Source: Pseudogracilibacillus sp. (GTDB lineage: Bacteria > Bacillota > Bacilli > Bacillales > Amphibacillaceae). From it: a DNA stretch of 64,000 nucleotides. The first letter of the stretch is position 1. Every line of letters starts with the position of its first letter. Below the pieces are notes generated by a model, which saw only the letters and a program-made list of their open reading frames with translations, was not told where the DNA came from and did no database searches. The stretch covers positions 1 through 64,000 of the forward strand of contig JAPFDT010000012.1 of assembly GCA_026169815.1 (NCBI GenBank). The letters run 5' to 3'. Below are positions 19,306-30,106 of the stretch, one piece after another. The position numbers and the translations under genes were made by a program.

Positions 19306-20208
19306 TTATTCATCATCCGTATAGAAACCATATTGAGTGAGTAAAGATTCCTTGTTTCGCCAATCTTTCTTTACTTTTATCCATAAATCTAAAAATATCT
19401 TTTCACCTAGCATATCTTCAATATCTCGTCGTGCGGATTGACCAATTGTTTTTAACATGCTACCTCTTTTTCCAATAAGAATTCCTTTTTGAGATTCGCG
19501 TTCTGTTATAATAGTTGCTTGAATTTGTAGTTTATCCTTTTTGTTTCTAACCATATCTTCTACGACAACATTAATCGAATGAGGTACTTCTTCTTCTGTG
19601 TAAGTTAATACTTTTTCACGGATTAATTCACTTATCATAAATCGCTCCGTTTTATCTGTGATTTGGTCTGCGTCGAAATATTTTGGACCTTCTTGTAAGT
19701 GGCTTTTTAATAAATCTAATAATTTTTCGACGTTGTTACCATTTAAAGCTGATACTGGAATAATTTCTTCAAATTTACATTTACTTTGATATTGCTCAAT
19801 TATTGGAAATAACGCATCTGGATGAATTTGATCTACTTTATTGATAACTAAAAATACAGGTTTATCAATTTGATTTAATTTATCTAAAATAAATTGATCT
19901 CCTTTTCCGTATCCTTCTACCGCATTAATCATAAATAATACGACATCAACATCATTTAATGTTTGTACGGATACATCGACCATGTAATCACCTAAACGAT
20001 GTTTTGGTTTATGGATTCCAGGTGTATCTATAAAGATAATTTGTGTATCTTCATCCGACAAGATTCCTTGTACTGGTGTTCTAGTTGTTTGGATTTTATC
20101 ACTGATAATAGATACTTTTTCTCCGATAATATGGTTTAACAATGTTGATTTTCCAACATTAGGTCTTCCTACAATTGTTACAAATCCTGAACGATGTTCG
20201 TTGCTCAT
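19306..20208 (-). CDS. era: GTPase Era
   Basis: Essential GTPase that binds the 3' end of 16S rRNA during 30S assembly. 300 residues with G1 GRPNVGKST (about 15-23), G3 DTPG, G4 NKVD, and a C-terminal KH domain with IGKRGSMLKTIG. The gene following in the usual order, cdd, should lie to the right of it; here that space holds repeats. Confidence 0.98.
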   Translation of the reverse strand: MSNEHRSGFVTIVGRPNVGKSTLLNHIIGEKVSIISDKIQTTRTPVQGILSDEDTQIIFIDTPGIHKPKHRLGDYMVDVSVQTLNDVDVVLFMINAVEGYGKGDQFILDKLNQIDKPVFLVINKVDQIHPDALFPIIEQYQSKCKFEEIIPVSALNGNNVEKLLDLLKSHLQEGPKYFDADQITDKTERFMISELIREKVLTYTEEEVPHSINVVVEDMVRNKKDKLQIQATIITERESQKGILIGKRGSMLKTIGQSARRDIEDMLGEKIFLDLWIKVKKDWRNKESLLTQYGFYTDDE

Positions 20209-20436
20209 AATGTGCCTCCTGGATATTTCATTATTTTCATCATACTACACATTATCCTATAAATTAATGTTTTCGACAAAGGTTATAATAATATTGTTAA
20301 ATTCGCACTTTTTCGCATCATATAAAAAAAGAAAAAAGCCTATACACTATAGACTTTAACAGTAAATTATTTTCAGTTGAATAGTAAACGTAGACTGTGA
20401 CGTAATTTCCATGCTTAATAATTTAGTTTAACTTCA

Positions 20437-20571
20437 GGCAGTTTGTCGCTGCGGGTCGTTTCTTTCCGCGGGAACGGCTTCAGCCTCCTCGGAAGCAAAG
20501 TACACTTCCTGCGGGGTCTTCAGACTCGTTCTGTTTCCGCAGGAGTAAACGACCCTACGCTCCAAACTGCC
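20437..20571. repeat. Dispersed palindromic repeat, family B, copy 2
   Basis: An intergenic element with inverse ends (GGCAGTTTG at 20437 and CAAACTGCC at the right end). Internal signatures are GGGTCGTTTCTTTCCGCGGG and CCGCAGGAGTAAACGACCC. It is in the same orientation as copy 1 and opposite to copy 3 (37728-37863). Part of the 777-base gap between era and dgkA. Confidence 0.85.
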
Positions 20572-20703
20572 AATATTGAAAGTGGAGATATCTAATAGAA
20601 TTCTTTTCATTTTTAAAAAGTTATGAGAGTAAATATTATATTTTAAAATAAAGATTTACAGTTTAAAGTAGATATAGTTAAATCATTAAGAATCGAAATA
20701 CGA

Positions 20704-20873
20704 TCACTGAAAAAGTTCATTAGTAAATAAAAATACAAATAGCAAATACAAAGCAGTCCGAATATATGTAGACTCCTGCGGGAAGTAAGAGTCTATCAAG
20801 ACCCCGCAAGGCGTAAGCCTGAGGAGGCTTGATACTCGCCCGCGGAAAGCGGAATATATTCGGACTGCGGTGG
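20704..20873. repeat. Dispersed palindromic repeat, family A, copy 2
   Basis: The core at 20753-20868 is 116 bp, like copy 1, and differs from it by only a few bases. The left flank (TCACTGAAAAAGTT and AGTAAATAAA) is also shared. Inverse ends GCAGTCCGAATATAT and its complement allow a long hairpin. With family B copy 2 it fills the space where cdd would normally lie. Confidence 0.9.
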
Positions 20874-20985
20874 TTATACTCTTTCTTTTAGTATAAATTA
20901 ATCCTTTTTCAGCTTAGTGAATAACGGAATATTTTTATCTCGCTGTTTCTGTCTACTGTGCATTATAATGTTACTACATTACATT

Positions 20986-21342
20986 TTAAAATAGTTTAGG
21001 TAGAAAAATAACCAACCCGATTATTACTGACAAGGAAGCGGTGAGTAATACAATACCGGCGGCGATGTCTTTAATAATTTTCGCTTGCAGATGGTAATCC
21101 GGCTTAATGTAGTCTATTACCCGTTCAAACAAGCTATTAATTAATTCCGCAACTAATACAAAATAAATAGCCGTTAAAATAAATAGCCATTCTACAGGAG
21201 TTAATTTAACATAAATACTTATACTGATTATGATAACCGTCACGTATAAATGAATACGAAAATTACGTTCTCGTTTAAATGCTTCGATCAAACCGTTTAT
21301 AGCGAACGATAATCCAATTCCACGCTTATTATTATCTGCCAA
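20986..21342 (-). CDS. dgkA: Undecaprenol/diacylglycerol kinase, DgkA type
   Basis: 118-residue membrane enzyme. In Gram-positive bacteria DgkA homologues phosphorylate mainly undecaprenol for cell wall lipid carrier recycling. Three membrane helices are visible, with the family motif ERNFRIHLY and the catalytic stretch VAELINSLFERVIDYI preceding the basic loop. Overlaps ybeY by 11 bases, so the two are coupled. Confidence 0.94.
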   Translation of the reverse strand: MADNNKRGIGLSFAINGLIEAFKRERNFRIHLYVTVIIISISIYVKLTPVEWLFILTAIYFVLVAELINSLFERVIDYIKPDYHLQAKIIKDIAAGIVLLTASLSVIIGLVIFLPKLF

Positions 21343-21790
21343 GGCTAAATTCCTCTAAGATCGACTCTTGCTTTTGAAACATAACTTGCTCTTCTTCTTT
21401 ATTATCATGTGTATATCCTAAAAGATGTAAAAATCCATGTACCGTTAAAAAGGCAATCTCTCTATCAAAAGAATGATTATACCGTTTAGCTTGGTCTATT
21501 GCTTTATCGATTGAAATAATAATATCACCAATCATAATCGGCATTCCCATTGTTTCTTCTGTACCTCTGTAAGGATTATCTAATTGAAAAGACAAGACAT
21601 CTGTTGGCTCATCTTTGTTACGATATTGTGCATTTAATACTTGGATGTCTTCGTTATGAACAATCGTAATAGATAATTCAACATTAAAGTTAATTTGTTC
21701 TCTTTTTCCAGCAAAAATAACTAGTTCTTGAATTAAATCGCGTTGCTCTAAAGATAATGTCTTTGTTTGGTCAGTTAAATCAATTTGCAT
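21332..21790 (-). CDS. ybeY: Endoribonuclease YbeY
   Basis: Metal-dependent RNase in 16S rRNA 3' maturation and ribosome quality control. 152 residues with the zinc site H-x3-H-x5-H (His118, His122, His128 in HGFLHLLGYTHD) and the preceding DVLSF segment. Overlaps pgpH by one base and dgkA by 11 bases. Confidence 0.97.
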   Translation of the reverse strand: MQIDLTDQTKTLSLEQRDLIQELVIFAGKREQINFNVELSITIVHNEDIQVLNAQYRNKDEPTDVLSFQLDNPYRGTEETMGMPIMIGDIIISIDKAIDQAKRYNHSFDREIAFLTVHGFLHLLGYTHDNKEEEQVMFQKQESILEEFSLGR

Positions 21791-23937
21791 TACTTTTCCT
21801 CCTCTGCAGGATATTCTATACGTGAATGGAATATACCTTTTAATGCTTCTAATACAGTATTTCTTATAATATGCAATTCTTCTAAAGTTAAAGGTGTGTA
21901 ATCTAACTGTCCATCTGTCAATTTAGCATTGATAATCGCATCAATTATTTCTGTGATTTTTTCTGGAGATGGTTCTTGTAATGATCGAACAGCCGCTTCA
22001 ACTGAATCACAAATCGAAATTACACCAGCTTCTTTCGTCATAGGTTTAGGCCCCGGATAACGAAAATCAGCTTTATCTATTTCTTTATCAGGATTATTAT
22101 TCACTTCTGTGCGGTAAAAATACTCCACTAATGATGTGCCATGATGTTGTTGACATATATCAATTATTTCTTGTGGTAAATTATGTTCTTTTAACATTTC
22201 TGTACCACAGGTTACATGACTTATTATAATTTCAGCACTATCTTTTGGACTAATAAAATCATGCGGATTTCGCATGCCGATTTGATTTTCAATAAAATAA
22301 TGTGGTTGTACTGTTTTTCCAATATCATGGTAATAAGAACCAACCCTTGCTAATAAACCATTTGCACCAATAGCTTCACATGCTGATTCACTTAAATTAG
22401 CAACCATAACAGAATGGTGATACGTTCCAGGAGCTTCTGTTAATATTTTTCGTATAAGTTCTTGATTTGGATTAGCTAGTGACAATAGTTTACCATCTGA
22501 TAAAATTCCTAAACCTGTTTCAAAGAATGGTAAAATCCCAATTGTAAGTACTGCAGCTAAAATGGCAGCACCAGCTCCATAACTCGAATGAATCATGACT
22601 TGTTTTAATTCAAACTTTTCAAAAGATAGGAATATAAACATTAAAATCATCATAACGTTTACTAAGGCCATACCAAAAGCAACATTTACAATAATAAGGC
22701 GGTCACGAACGTTACTTAAAAATAAAATTCCTGCCAATTGGAAAAATAAAAAGTAAGCGAATGCTTCCATATTTAAAGAACTTGGGATTTGTCCATTAAA
22801 CAATATACTGCCTAAAATGGCAAAGATGACAGCCATAATAATACTTAAACGTTCATAGATAAGTATTTTTAACAATAAAACTCCTGTCGCAATTGGTACT
22901 AGTAAATATAATTGATTTAATGGATCATAATAATAACTGACAATTTTCATCATCGCCACAGTGAGTACACTAATAAACATAATAGCTAAAACCTTACCAC
23001 TATCTAAATTATTTCGTTGATAAAGGCGATTTAATTCGTAGCCAATCAAACTTAGCATTAAAAAGATAAAAATCCCCAATCCGATACCAGGGTAAATTGA
23101 TTTTTCTTTATTTAATAAACCAACTAACTTTAAATCTTCATATAATTCGTTCGTAATAATTTGTCCTTCGCGAACAATAATATCACCACTTTGAATGACG
23201 ACAGGTTCAATTTTACTTGCTGCTGTCCTTCGCGCTTCCATCGTTTTTTCAACATCGTAAAATGAGTTTTCGATAATGGCAAAACTAATTAAATTGTTTA
23301 AAACTTCTTTCACATCATCATCGAGAGAAGCATACTTGATCGTATTATGTAGTTCTTCTTTTGCACTATCGATATTTTCAACTCGAACTCCTGATTCAAG
23401 GATGTTTTTTACTGTTTTTATAAATACCTTTTCGCCTTTTTCACGTTCTTCATCATTTAGTTGAATTAACTGCATAAAGAGAACATCATCTACTTTATCT
23501 GTTATATCTGAAGACAACATCTCGTTTAACTGAAAAACAATCTCCTCATTTGTTAAAGGATCTGCGTCGTCTTCGTCTTCCTTTTTCGCTTCCTCTTCTG
23601 ATGCAATCGTTTTGATTGCATCAAAAATCTCATCAATATAGTTTGTTTGTTCTTCCGTTATTTCGTCTACAACAGAATACCTATCACTCACCGATAGTAC
23701 TGTTTCACGCATAATTCTATCGGTTTCTATTTCGTCTTCAATCGTGATGGGAGAGCGGATTGTTTCTTTTGCACGGTTAAACCGCTCAATATCATATGTT
23801 TTCGAATACATGTTATTAAATGTTACTAAATAAAAAAAGATACCTAATAAAATAGTAGGTAAAAAAACTAGACCCCACTTTGGTTTGTTATTAAATAGAG
23901 AAAACAACCTACTTATAGATTTCTTCAATTGCTCCAC
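21790..23937 (-). CDS. pgpH: 7TM-HD family cyclic-di-AMP phosphodiesterase PgpH (YqfF)
   Basis: 715 residues. An N-terminal membrane helix (about 22-42) is followed by an extracellular 7TMR-HDED domain of about 230 residues, then about seven membrane helices (285-475) and a cytosolic HD domain. The HD domain has HHSV, the catalytic HD in YYHDIGK and HHGT. The family hydrolyses c-di-AMP, which controls potassium and osmolyte uptake. Position between phoH and ybeY matches B. subtilis. Confidence 0.96.
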   Translation of the reverse strand: MEQLKKSISRLFSLFNNKPKWGLVFLPTILLGIFFYLVTFNNMYSKTYDIERFNRAKETIRSPITIEDEIETDRIMRETVLSVSDRYSVVDEITEEQTNYIDEIFDAIKTIASEEEAKKEDEDDADPLTNEEIVFQLNEMLSSDITDKVDDVLFMQLIQLNDEEREKGEKVFIKTVKNILESGVRVENIDSAKEELHNTIKYASLDDDVKEVLNNLISFAIIENSFYDVEKTMEARRTAASKIEPVVIQSGDIIVREGQIITNELYEDLKLVGLLNKEKSIYPGIGLGIFIFLMLSLIGYELNRLYQRNNLDSGKVLAIMFISVLTVAMMKIVSYYYDPLNQLYLLVPIATGVLLLKILIYERLSIIMAVIFAILGSILFNGQIPSSLNMEAFAYFLFFQLAGILFLSNVRDRLIIVNVAFGMALVNVMMILMFIFLSFEKFELKQVMIHSSYGAGAAILAAVLTIGILPFFETGLGILSDGKLLSLANPNQELIRKILTEAPGTYHHSVMVANLSESACEAIGANGLLARVGSYYHDIGKTVQPHYFIENQIGMRNPHDFISPKDSAEIIISHVTCGTEMLKEHNLPQEIIDICQQHHGTSLVEYFYRTEVNNNPDKEIDKADFRYPGPKPMTKEAGVISICDSVEAAVRSLQEPSPEKITEIIDAIINAKLTDGQLDYTPLTLEELHIIRNTVLEALKGIFHSRIEYPAEEEK

Positions 23938-23978
23938 CTCAATTAGCTCTTGACGTTAGTTCTTATACTGTATAACTA

Positions 23979-24926
23979 CTATTGTTCATAAGCTTGAATA
24001 ATTTTTTGAACAAGTGGATGTCGGACAACATCGGATGCTTCTAAATAAATAAATGATATGCCATTTACTTTTTGAAGCAGGCGTTGAGCTACAACTAAGC
24101 CAGATTCGACTCCTTTTGGTAGGTCTACCTGCGTAATATCTCCAGTAATAACCATCTTTGAACCAAATCCAAGTCTAGTTAAAAACATTTTCATTTGCTC
24201 TGGCGTTGTGTTCTGCGCTTCATCGAGTATAACGTAAGCATCATCTAGCGTTCTTCCTCGCATATAAGCTAATGGAGCAATTTCAACTATTTCTTTTTCA
24301 ACAAGTCGACCTGCTTGTTCTCTACCAAGGACATCGTGTAATGCATCATACAATGGGCGTAAATATGGATCGACTTTTTCTTTCAAATCGCCTGGTAAAA
24401 ATCCAAGACTTTCTCCTGCTTCGACAGCTGGTCGTGTTAAAATGATTCGTTTTATTTCACCCTTCTTTAAAGCATCTACCGCTTTTACTACAGCTAAATA
24501 TGTTTTCCCTGTTCCTGCAGGTCCTATTCCAAATACTAAGTCATGAGTATTAATTGCTTGCACATAATTTTTCTGACCTAACGTTTTAACACGGATCGGT
24601 TTTCCTTGGTAATTTTTCGTGATTTCATCTTCAAATAACGTTTCAAATTGATTCATTTTACCTTCTTTAGCTAACTTGATTGCATAAAGGACATCACGTT
24701 CTGATACATCTAATCCTTTTTGAATTACTTTTAATAAACCTTCGACAATCGGTTCGACAAGATGAACATGTTCACCAGTTACTTGAATATGCTCACCACG
24801 TGTAACAATCGTTACATTAAGTTGTTCTTCAATTCTTTTTAAGTAGACATCATTATTTCCAAATAAATTCCTTGCTTCATTTGTATCGTTTAATGTTATG
24901 TTTATCTTTTGCAAATTCTCTTCCAT
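23979..24926 (-). CDS. phoH: PhoH family ATPase
   Basis: 315 residues. A KH-like N-terminal region precedes an ATPase domain with Walker A GPAGTGKT at 135-142 and a Walker B/DEAQN element at about 235. Implicated in RNA metabolism with YbeY, which is encoded two genes downstream; the exact role is unsettled. The -TRLGFGSKMVITGDITQ- segment is characteristic. Confidence 0.96.
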   Translation of the reverse strand: MEENLQKINITLNDTNEARNLFGNNDVYLKRIEEQLNVTIVTRGEHIQVTGEHVHLVEPIVEGLLKVIQKGLDVSERDVLYAIKLAKEGKMNQFETLFEDEITKNYQGKPIRVKTLGQKNYVQAINTHDLVFGIGPAGTGKTYLAVVKAVDALKKGEIKRIILTRPAVEAGESLGFLPGDLKEKVDPYLRPLYDALHDVLGREQAGRLVEKEIVEIAPLAYMRGRTLDDAYVILDEAQNTTPEQMKMFLTRLGFGSKMVITGDITQVDLPKGVESGLVVAQRLLQKVNGISFIYLEASDVVRHPLVQKIIQAYEQ

Positions 24927-24973
24927 CAGTTAACTCCTTTTTACTATTAAGACAAATTGTACGTTTAAAATTA

Positions 24974-26164
24974 CTACTTTTCGACTGCGATGTTTTCAAG
25001 TACACTTAAATAAATATTCATGTTAACTTTACCATTCTCTACACTTTCATGCAAAACATAATATTTTAATATTTCCGTATCTTGTCCTAGTGTCGTTTTT
25101 ATATGATTGTCGACATGTTTTATAACCGCTTCTTGAGTCTCTGGCAATGTTCGTTTCACTTGCTGATCGTTATATTCATATATTGTTTGTTCAATCATTT
25201 GTATAGGTAAATTCCATTTCCATAAATGTAAGGCTTTTACTTCTTCATTTGCTACATATTGCTCATAAGATGAACGCCAAAATCCCCACAGTGGAATATT
25301 AGTATCTTTTACTTGTAACTGATACTTTTGTATATGATTACCAGTTAATTGATTTTGCTCTAATTGTAATGATGTTGTTAAAGAGATATTATACCATGTA
25401 TTGGCATATACTTTTCCTTGGACAGGTACTTTGTTGGTTTTTTTCTTATCTTTTTCTTCTTCTTCTGTTGTTTCTATCTCATTTTTAACTAATATATCTC
25501 CTTTTTTCACGACATCATTTATTTCTACAATTGGTTGGCCTGATTTAATAAACATTTTTAAAACAACACCAGATTTATTTGCAATTAACTGTTCACTATT
25601 TGAATCAGCTAAATGTTTTTCTGATTTTTTCTCTAATGCATCAATATGATAAGTGACACCTTGCTTTTCGATACCTAAATAAAGTAGTTCTGGCATATCA
25701 TGGAGCACTTGATCTTGTATAACATCTAAGGAAGCTAAGTTATATGTCCATGCTCCTTGATAAAGTCCTAATTCAGCTAAGTTCTCTTTAATTTTATCTT
25801 CTAAATGAATCGAAACGCCTTTTATTTCTACTTTCCATGCTGTTTGTGTTAATAAAAATATGAAAATCCCACTAATAATAAAGGCAATAATCCATTCTTT
25901 TCTCTTCCATAACTTTTTTAGAAAGCTCGTCCCACCACTTACTTTCCCTTTTACTATTTCCATATCATAGTCATCTGCTAATAAAGTTAAAGCATGAAGA
26001 TGATGTTCATAAATTTGGAGATGACTTACCGTATCTGACACTTTATTTATATCCCAAACAGGATAATCTTGTTGGATAAATGATTGAAGGACTTTTTCTA
26101 AATTGTTTCCAGTCATGGTTATGGTCAGTGATGAAAATATATACTTTCCCTGCTTATGCTTCAT
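24974..26164 (-). CDS. yqfD: Sporulation protein YqfD
   Basis: 396 residues, full length for YqfD. It has one membrane helix at about 92-110 and a large, probably extracytoplasmic part with paired beta domains. In B. subtilis yqfD is expressed in the mother cell under sigma-E and is needed for efficient sporulation; its chemistry is unknown. It follows yqfC closely. Its presence argues that the host forms spores. Confidence 0.94.
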   Translation of the reverse strand: MKHKQGKYIFSSLTITMTGNNLEKVLQSFIQQDYPVWDINKVSDTVSHLQIYEHHLHALTLLADDYDMEIVKGKVSGGTSFLKKLWKRKEWIIAFIISGIFIFLLTQTAWKVEIKGVSIHLEDKIKENLAELGLYQGAWTYNLASLDVIQDQVLHDMPELLYLGIEKQGVTYHIDALEKKSEKHLADSNSEQLIANKSGVVLKMFIKSGQPIVEINDVVKKGDILVKNEIETTEEEEKDKKKTNKVPVQGKVYANTWYNISLTTSLQLEQNQLTGNHIQKYQLQVKDTNIPLWGFWRSSYEQYVANEEVKALHLWKWNLPIQMIEQTIYEYNDQQVKRTLPETQEAVIKHVDNHIKTTLGQDTEILKYYVLHESVENGKVNMNIYLSVLENIAVEK

Positions 26165-26191
26165 AGAATCCCCCTTTAGTTAGCAGCTACA

Positions 26192-26464
26192 CTATTGAAA
26201 AACAACTTGTTCAATACTACCTGTAAGCATTAATTCATTAGGATACATAAATGAGATACTTAAATTTACTCCAGTTATCGCAATCGTATATTCATTACTT
26301 TGTAAAACAATTCGGTTATGTTCATATTCAATTAATGAGTATGTATTTTCAATAAGAAGTGACTGTGTGCCGGTAATCGTAATAATAGGTAAGGTAAGTG
26401 TAGTAGAAGTTAAGTATGGTTCATTTCTTTTAAATGGTTGGAATAATTGACTCATTCGTTTCAT
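26192..26464 (-). CDS. yqfC: Sporulation protein YqfC (YabP family)
   Basis: 90 residues of the YabP/YqfC beta-rich family; the ITITGTQSLLIENTYSLIEYE stretch (broken here only by length) and the C-terminal ITG-NLSISF segment are typical. Paired with yqfD in nearly all endospore formers. It has a weak spacing from yqfB, with a terminator between them, so yqfCD likely has its own sporulation promoter in 26465-26520. Confidence 0.92.
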   Translation of the reverse strand: MKRMSQLFQPFKRNEPYLTSTTLTLPIITITGTQSLLIENTYSLIEYEHNRIVLQSNEYTIAITGVNLSISFMYPNELMLTGSIEQVVFQ

Positions 26465-26522
26465 TATATCTAACTCCCCTCAACCTATTTATATGATTGA
26501 AAAGGAATTTCAGAACGATAAA

Positions 26523-26561
26523 AAAATCACTTTCCCTACTATTAGTAGAAAAAGTGATTTT
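26523..26561 (-). terminator. Terminator after the yqfB-like gene
   Basis: A stem of about 15 bp (26523-26539 with 26545-26561) with A-rich upstream and U-rich downstream sides. It lies at the stop codon of the 26564-27094 gene and separates it from yqfCD. Confidence 0.78.
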
Positions 26562-26563
26562 GT

Positions 26564-27094
26564 TTATTTGCCTTTACGTTTCATCGCAACATTTTGATAT
26601 GGGTTTAAGGCTCGAGGTGGACCTAATACTTCCGCCATTACAATGCTTTCAGCTAAACCTTGTTTCGTTAATTTCCTTTTTAAATTTCCATCGATAGATA
26701 TACCATCAGATTTAGTACGTTCTTTCAAGTTTTTATCTGGAAGTTTATTTTTAGAGAAATCTTCTTTTTTCTGATCTTCTTTCGGCTGTGTCGATTGCAT
26801 TTGACTTCTTAATTGTTCATATTGCTTCTGGCGTTGTTCTTCGAAGAGATTCGTACCTTTATCAACTTCATCCTCAATCGATTCTCTTGTTTGTTGATAA
26901 GTGTCTCTAACTTGCTCTGCTTTCTCTTCAATTAAGTCTTGAATGGAACGCTTTGGTTTTTCTCTCGTCGGTTCATTTGTTTGTTCCGTAGTCTCACTAT
27001 TATTTTTGGCTTTAGACAGAAAGTTAAAAATCGCTACAACGATAATAATCACGATAAAAAAGTTTTCAAAAATTAGATTGAAGAAGCTATCCAT
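26564..27094 (-). CDS. YqfB-like membrane-anchored protein
   Basis: 176 residues. One membrane helix at about 5-26, then a long charged coiled-coil-like region (40-150) rich in Glu, Gln and Lys, ending in a short conserved tail (LAESIVMAEVLGPPRAL). It follows floA and nfeD as yqfB follows yqfA-yqeZ in B. subtilis, where the three share an operon and act at membrane microdomains. Biochemical function unknown. Confidence 0.8.
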   Translation of the reverse strand: MDSFFNLIFENFFIVIIIVVAIFNFLSKAKNNSETTEQTNEPTREKPKRSIQDLIEEKAEQVRDTYQQTRESIEDEVDKGTNLFEEQRQKQYEQLRSQMQSTQPKEDQKKEDFSKNKLPDKNLKERTKSDGISIDGNLKRKLTKQGLAESIVMAEVLGPPRALNPYQNVAMKRKGK

Positions 27095-27125
27095 TATTCA
27101 GCCTCCTTAAGCAACTTATCGTTCA

Positions 27126-28133
27126 TTATTTTTTATTATCTTCTGTACTATCTTGTTCTTTCTTCGATCCGCCACCAATTGTATCTCTCATGTTTGTATC
27201 AGCGTTAATATTTTGGTAATTCATGTAATCCATGACTCCCATATTACCTGATCGCAGCGCTTCTGCTAATGCTTTTGGAACATCTGCTTCTGCTTCAACA
27301 ACACGTGCACGCATTTCTTCAACTTTAGCTGTCATTTCTTGTTCTTCAGCTACAGCCATTGCACGACGTTCTTCTGCTTTAGCTTGTGCAATATTCTTAT
27401 CAGCTTGTGCTTGGTCAGTTTGTAGCATAGCTCCAATGTTCTTACCAATATCAACGTCAGCAATATCAATTGATAAAATCTCAAATGCTGTACCTGAGTC
27501 TAATCCTTTTGCTAAAACTGTGTGAGAGATCATGTCAGGATTTTCTAATACTTTCTTATGTGTTTCTGAACTACCAATTGTACTTACTACACCTTCACCT
27601 ACACGAGCGATAACTGTTTCTTCCCCAGCACCACCGACTAGGCGATCGATATTAGCACGAACAGTAATTCTTGCTAATGCTTTTACTTCAATACCATCCA
27701 TAGCAATACCTGCAATAAATGGTGTTTCGATTACTTTCGGGTTAACACTCATTTGTACTGCTTCTAATACGTTACGTCCTGCTAAATCAATAGCGGCAGC
27801 ACGTTCGAAAGTTAAAACAATATCAGCACGGTGAGCCGCAATAAGGGCATTAACTACCCGATCGACATTACCCCCGGCGAGATAGTGACTTTCCAATTGA
27901 TTTGTATTTACATCTAAACCTGCTTTATACGCTTTAATAAGTGGGTTAATAACACGTGATGGTATTACTCTACGTAATCGCATCCCCACTAATGTTAGTA
28001 ATCCTACCTTTACCCCTGCTGCTAATGCGCTGATCCATAATGTAACTGGAACAAATGTAAATAAAACAACTAGAAATATTAAAACTAAAGCAATAATAAT
28101 AAATGGTGCTATTTCTGTTATACTTAAATCCAT
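27126..28133 (-). CDS. floA: Flotillin-like protein FloA (YqfA)
   Basis: 335 residues, standard length. A membrane-embedded N-terminus (about 10-45), a PHB/SPFH-like domain with [16 protein letters not shown], and a C-terminal Glu/Ala coiled coil ([19 protein letters not shown]). It scaffolds functional membrane microdomains and affects membrane fluidity and signalling. Immediately follows nfeD, its usual partner, 15 bases away. Confidence 0.97.
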   Translation of the reverse strand: MDLSITEIAPFIIIALVLIFLVVLFTFVPVTLWISALAAGVKVGLLTLVGMRLRRVIPSRVINPLIKAYKAGLDVNTNQLESHYLAGGNVDRVVNALIAAHRADIVLTFERAAAIDLAGRNVLEAVQMSVNPKVIETPFIAGIAMDGIEVKALARITVRANIDRLVGGAGEETVIARVGEGVVSTIGSSETHKKVLENPDMISHTVLAKGLDSGTAFEILSIDIADVDIGKNIGAMLQTDQAQADKNIAQAKAEERRAMAVAEEQEMTAKVEEMRARVVEAEADVPKALAEALRSGNMGVMDYMNYQNINADTNMRDTIGGGSKKEQDSTEDNKK

Positions 28134-28147
28134 GACATTTTCCTCCT

Positions 28148-29479
28148 TTATTTAATTTCTCTAACTACGATACGCATTCCTTCTACCGCTATTACTTTAA
28201 TACGTTTACCTTGTTCAATATACGTACCTTCTGAAACTACGTCAATTCTTTCGTCCTCAATTTGAGCAATACCTGCTGGTCTTAGCGTCGTCAACGTCGT
28301 ACCTTCAGCGCCAATTAATTCACTCTTCACAGGGTTGGAAGTGTATCCATCATCTGTCATTGTACGATCTCTTAAAATAATCTTTCTAAAAATACCTTTT
28401 TCAGCATCAACACGTCGATATAAAAGGATAAACGCAACAATCCCGATGATAATAGCAATCATTATACTTATACCCATATGAGTTAAGTCATATCCAGATA
28501 AAAATAAAGAAACAACAATGGCACTTACTCCGATAAGACCTAATATCCCTCCAGGAACAAAAAATTCTAAAATAATAAAAACAATTCCGGATATTAATAG
28601 AATAACCGTTTCCATTCCTGCTAAACCTGCAATTATATGACCATAAAAAAACAAAATAAGAGCGACTAACCCCATCGTTCCAGCAACCCCAAATCCTGGA
28701 GTGTAAAGTTCAACAATTAATCCTAAACTCGCTACAGAAAGTAATATTGGAATAACAACTGGACTGGTAACAAAGCGAGCAACTTCTTCTGCAACTGAAG
28801 TTTTCGTTTCGACAATTGTTGCATTTTGTAAGTTTAGTTCAGCTAACAATTCCGTTCTATTTTTCACAATTCCTTCTGCATAATTTACTTTTACTGCATC
28901 AGTTGGTGATAACGTTAAAAACTTTCCTTTTGGGGCACCATAGTCTGGCAAGTCAATTGTTTCATCAGCCATAGCAATCGCATACAATGGATCACGGTCA
29001 TTTGACTCCGCTGCACTCTTCATTGCTGCAATCCATGCAGATTGAGCTTTTTTATCAGCGGCATTACCATCAGCTGTAATGACTCCACTTGCCCCCATTG
29101 TAGCATTCGGTCTCATATAAATTGAATCTGTGTTTAGCGCAATATATGAACCAGCTGATAAAGCTTCATTTACAATAAAAGAAGTAGTAGATATATCTAA
29201 ACCTTGAAGTAACTTTCCAATTTGTCCTGCCGAATCAACACGACCACCTGGAGTATCAACTTCAAAGATAATATGATTTGCACCTGCTTCTATCGCTTCA
29301 TCAGTTGAACGAATTAAAAATGCTTCTAAACCTCGTTCTACCTCATTTTCTACCGGGATAATATAGACTAATTTATCTTCACCTTCTGTTTCAGTTTCAG
29401 CATGGGTTGTTTGTTGAATATACGAGAATGCGGTAAGTAAAAGAATAAACATTACAATTATTTTATTAAATCTGGACAA
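28148..29479 (-). CDS. NfeD family membrane-bound serine protease (YqeZ)
   Basis: 443 residues: signal peptide (1-27), ClpP-like protease domain (about 35-225) with [14 protein letters not shown], and a probable nucleophile Ser108 in [11 protein letters not shown] with Lys143/144 nearby. Four to five membrane helices follow (230-375), then a soluble OB-fold tail. The archaeal homologue cleaves stomatin-like partners; here the partner is FloA, encoded next. The short paralogue at 4182-4823 retains only the membrane and tail parts. Confidence 0.94.
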   Translation of the reverse strand: MSRFNKIIVMFILLLTAFSYIQQTTHAETETEGEDKLVYIIPVENEVERGLEAFLIRSTDEAIEAGANHIIFEVDTPGGRVDSAGQIGKLLQGLDISTTSFIVNEALSAGSYIALNTDSIYMRPNATMGASGVITADGNAADKKAQSAWIAAMKSAAESNDRDPLYAIAMADETIDLPDYGAPKGKFLTLSPTDAVKVNYAEGIVKNRTELLAELNLQNATIVETKTSVAEEVARFVTSPVVIPILLSVASLGLIVELYTPGFGVAGTMGLVALILFFYGHIIAGLAGMETVILLISGIVFIILEFFVPGGILGLIGVSAIVVSLFLSGYDLTHMGISIMIAIIIGIVAFILLYRRVDAEKGIFRKIILRDRTMTDDGYTSNPVKSELIGAEGTTLTTLRPAGIAQIEDERIDVVSEGTYIEQGKRIKVIAVEGMRIVVREIK

Positions 29480-29644
29480 AGTAAATCACCACCCTTTTGT
29501 CCCTTATTGACAAATTGATCCGCCCACTGTATAAGAAGACCATTTTAATCGTACCATATAATGTTATGATTATCATCCACCTTTTTTGAATAATTAACTT
29601 TATTAAAAGTATAATTCGACCATAATATGTAATGTATACTTAAA

Positions 29645-29752
29645 AAACAAACCCTTTTCTACTTTATATTATTAGCGAAAAGGGTTTGTTTATTTATTTT
29701 TCATGACAATGATACTTTTAATAAGCTAACTTTACGCATTATTAAAAGTATC
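29645..29752. terminator. Two strong hairpins between rpsU and nfeD
   Basis: The first stem is 15 bp (29645-29659 with 29677-29691), with A-run and T-run sides, so it works in both directions. A second stem of 13 bp lies at 29711-29723 and 29740-29752. They sit in the 444-base gap 29480-29923 and separate rpsU from the nfeD-floA operon. Nothing else recognisable is seen in that gap; yqeY, expected here, is absent. Confidence 0.8.
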
Positions 29753-29923
29753 CTATCATTTTGCATTCATAACAGATTGAATAACTTACGTTTTAAATCA
29801 ATTTAAAACATACTAAGAAAATAATGATTAGTTTAGTTTGATAAACTATTAATCTATCTTAACTTGACGAATCATTTATCCTTAATTAAAGTTCTTTCAA
29901 TATAAGCAAATTTTTACAATGAT

Positions 29924-30106
29924 TTAAAATTTACGTTTACGTGCTCTAGCTGCTTCAGATTTTTTCTTACGACGCACACTAGGTTTTTCATAATATTCAC
30001 GCTTACGGTATTCAGATAATGTTCCGTTTTTAGAAACATCTCTTTTGAAACGACGTAACGCATCTTCAATAGATTCATTTTTACGAACTCGAGTTGTATT
30101 CGACAT
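29924..30106 (-). CDS. rpsU: 30S ribosomal protein S21
   Basis: 60 residues, almost entirely basic, with the S21 signature [18 protein letters not shown] and a lysine/arginine-rich tail ([17 protein letters not shown]). A very strong GGAGGGAGGG ribosome site and a consensus promoter lie upstream. Neighbours yqeY and mtaB of the B. subtilis order are missing on both sides. Confidence 0.98.
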   Translation of the reverse strand: MSNTTRVRKNESIEDALRRFKRDVSKNGTLSEYRKREYYEKPSVRRKKKSEAARARKRKF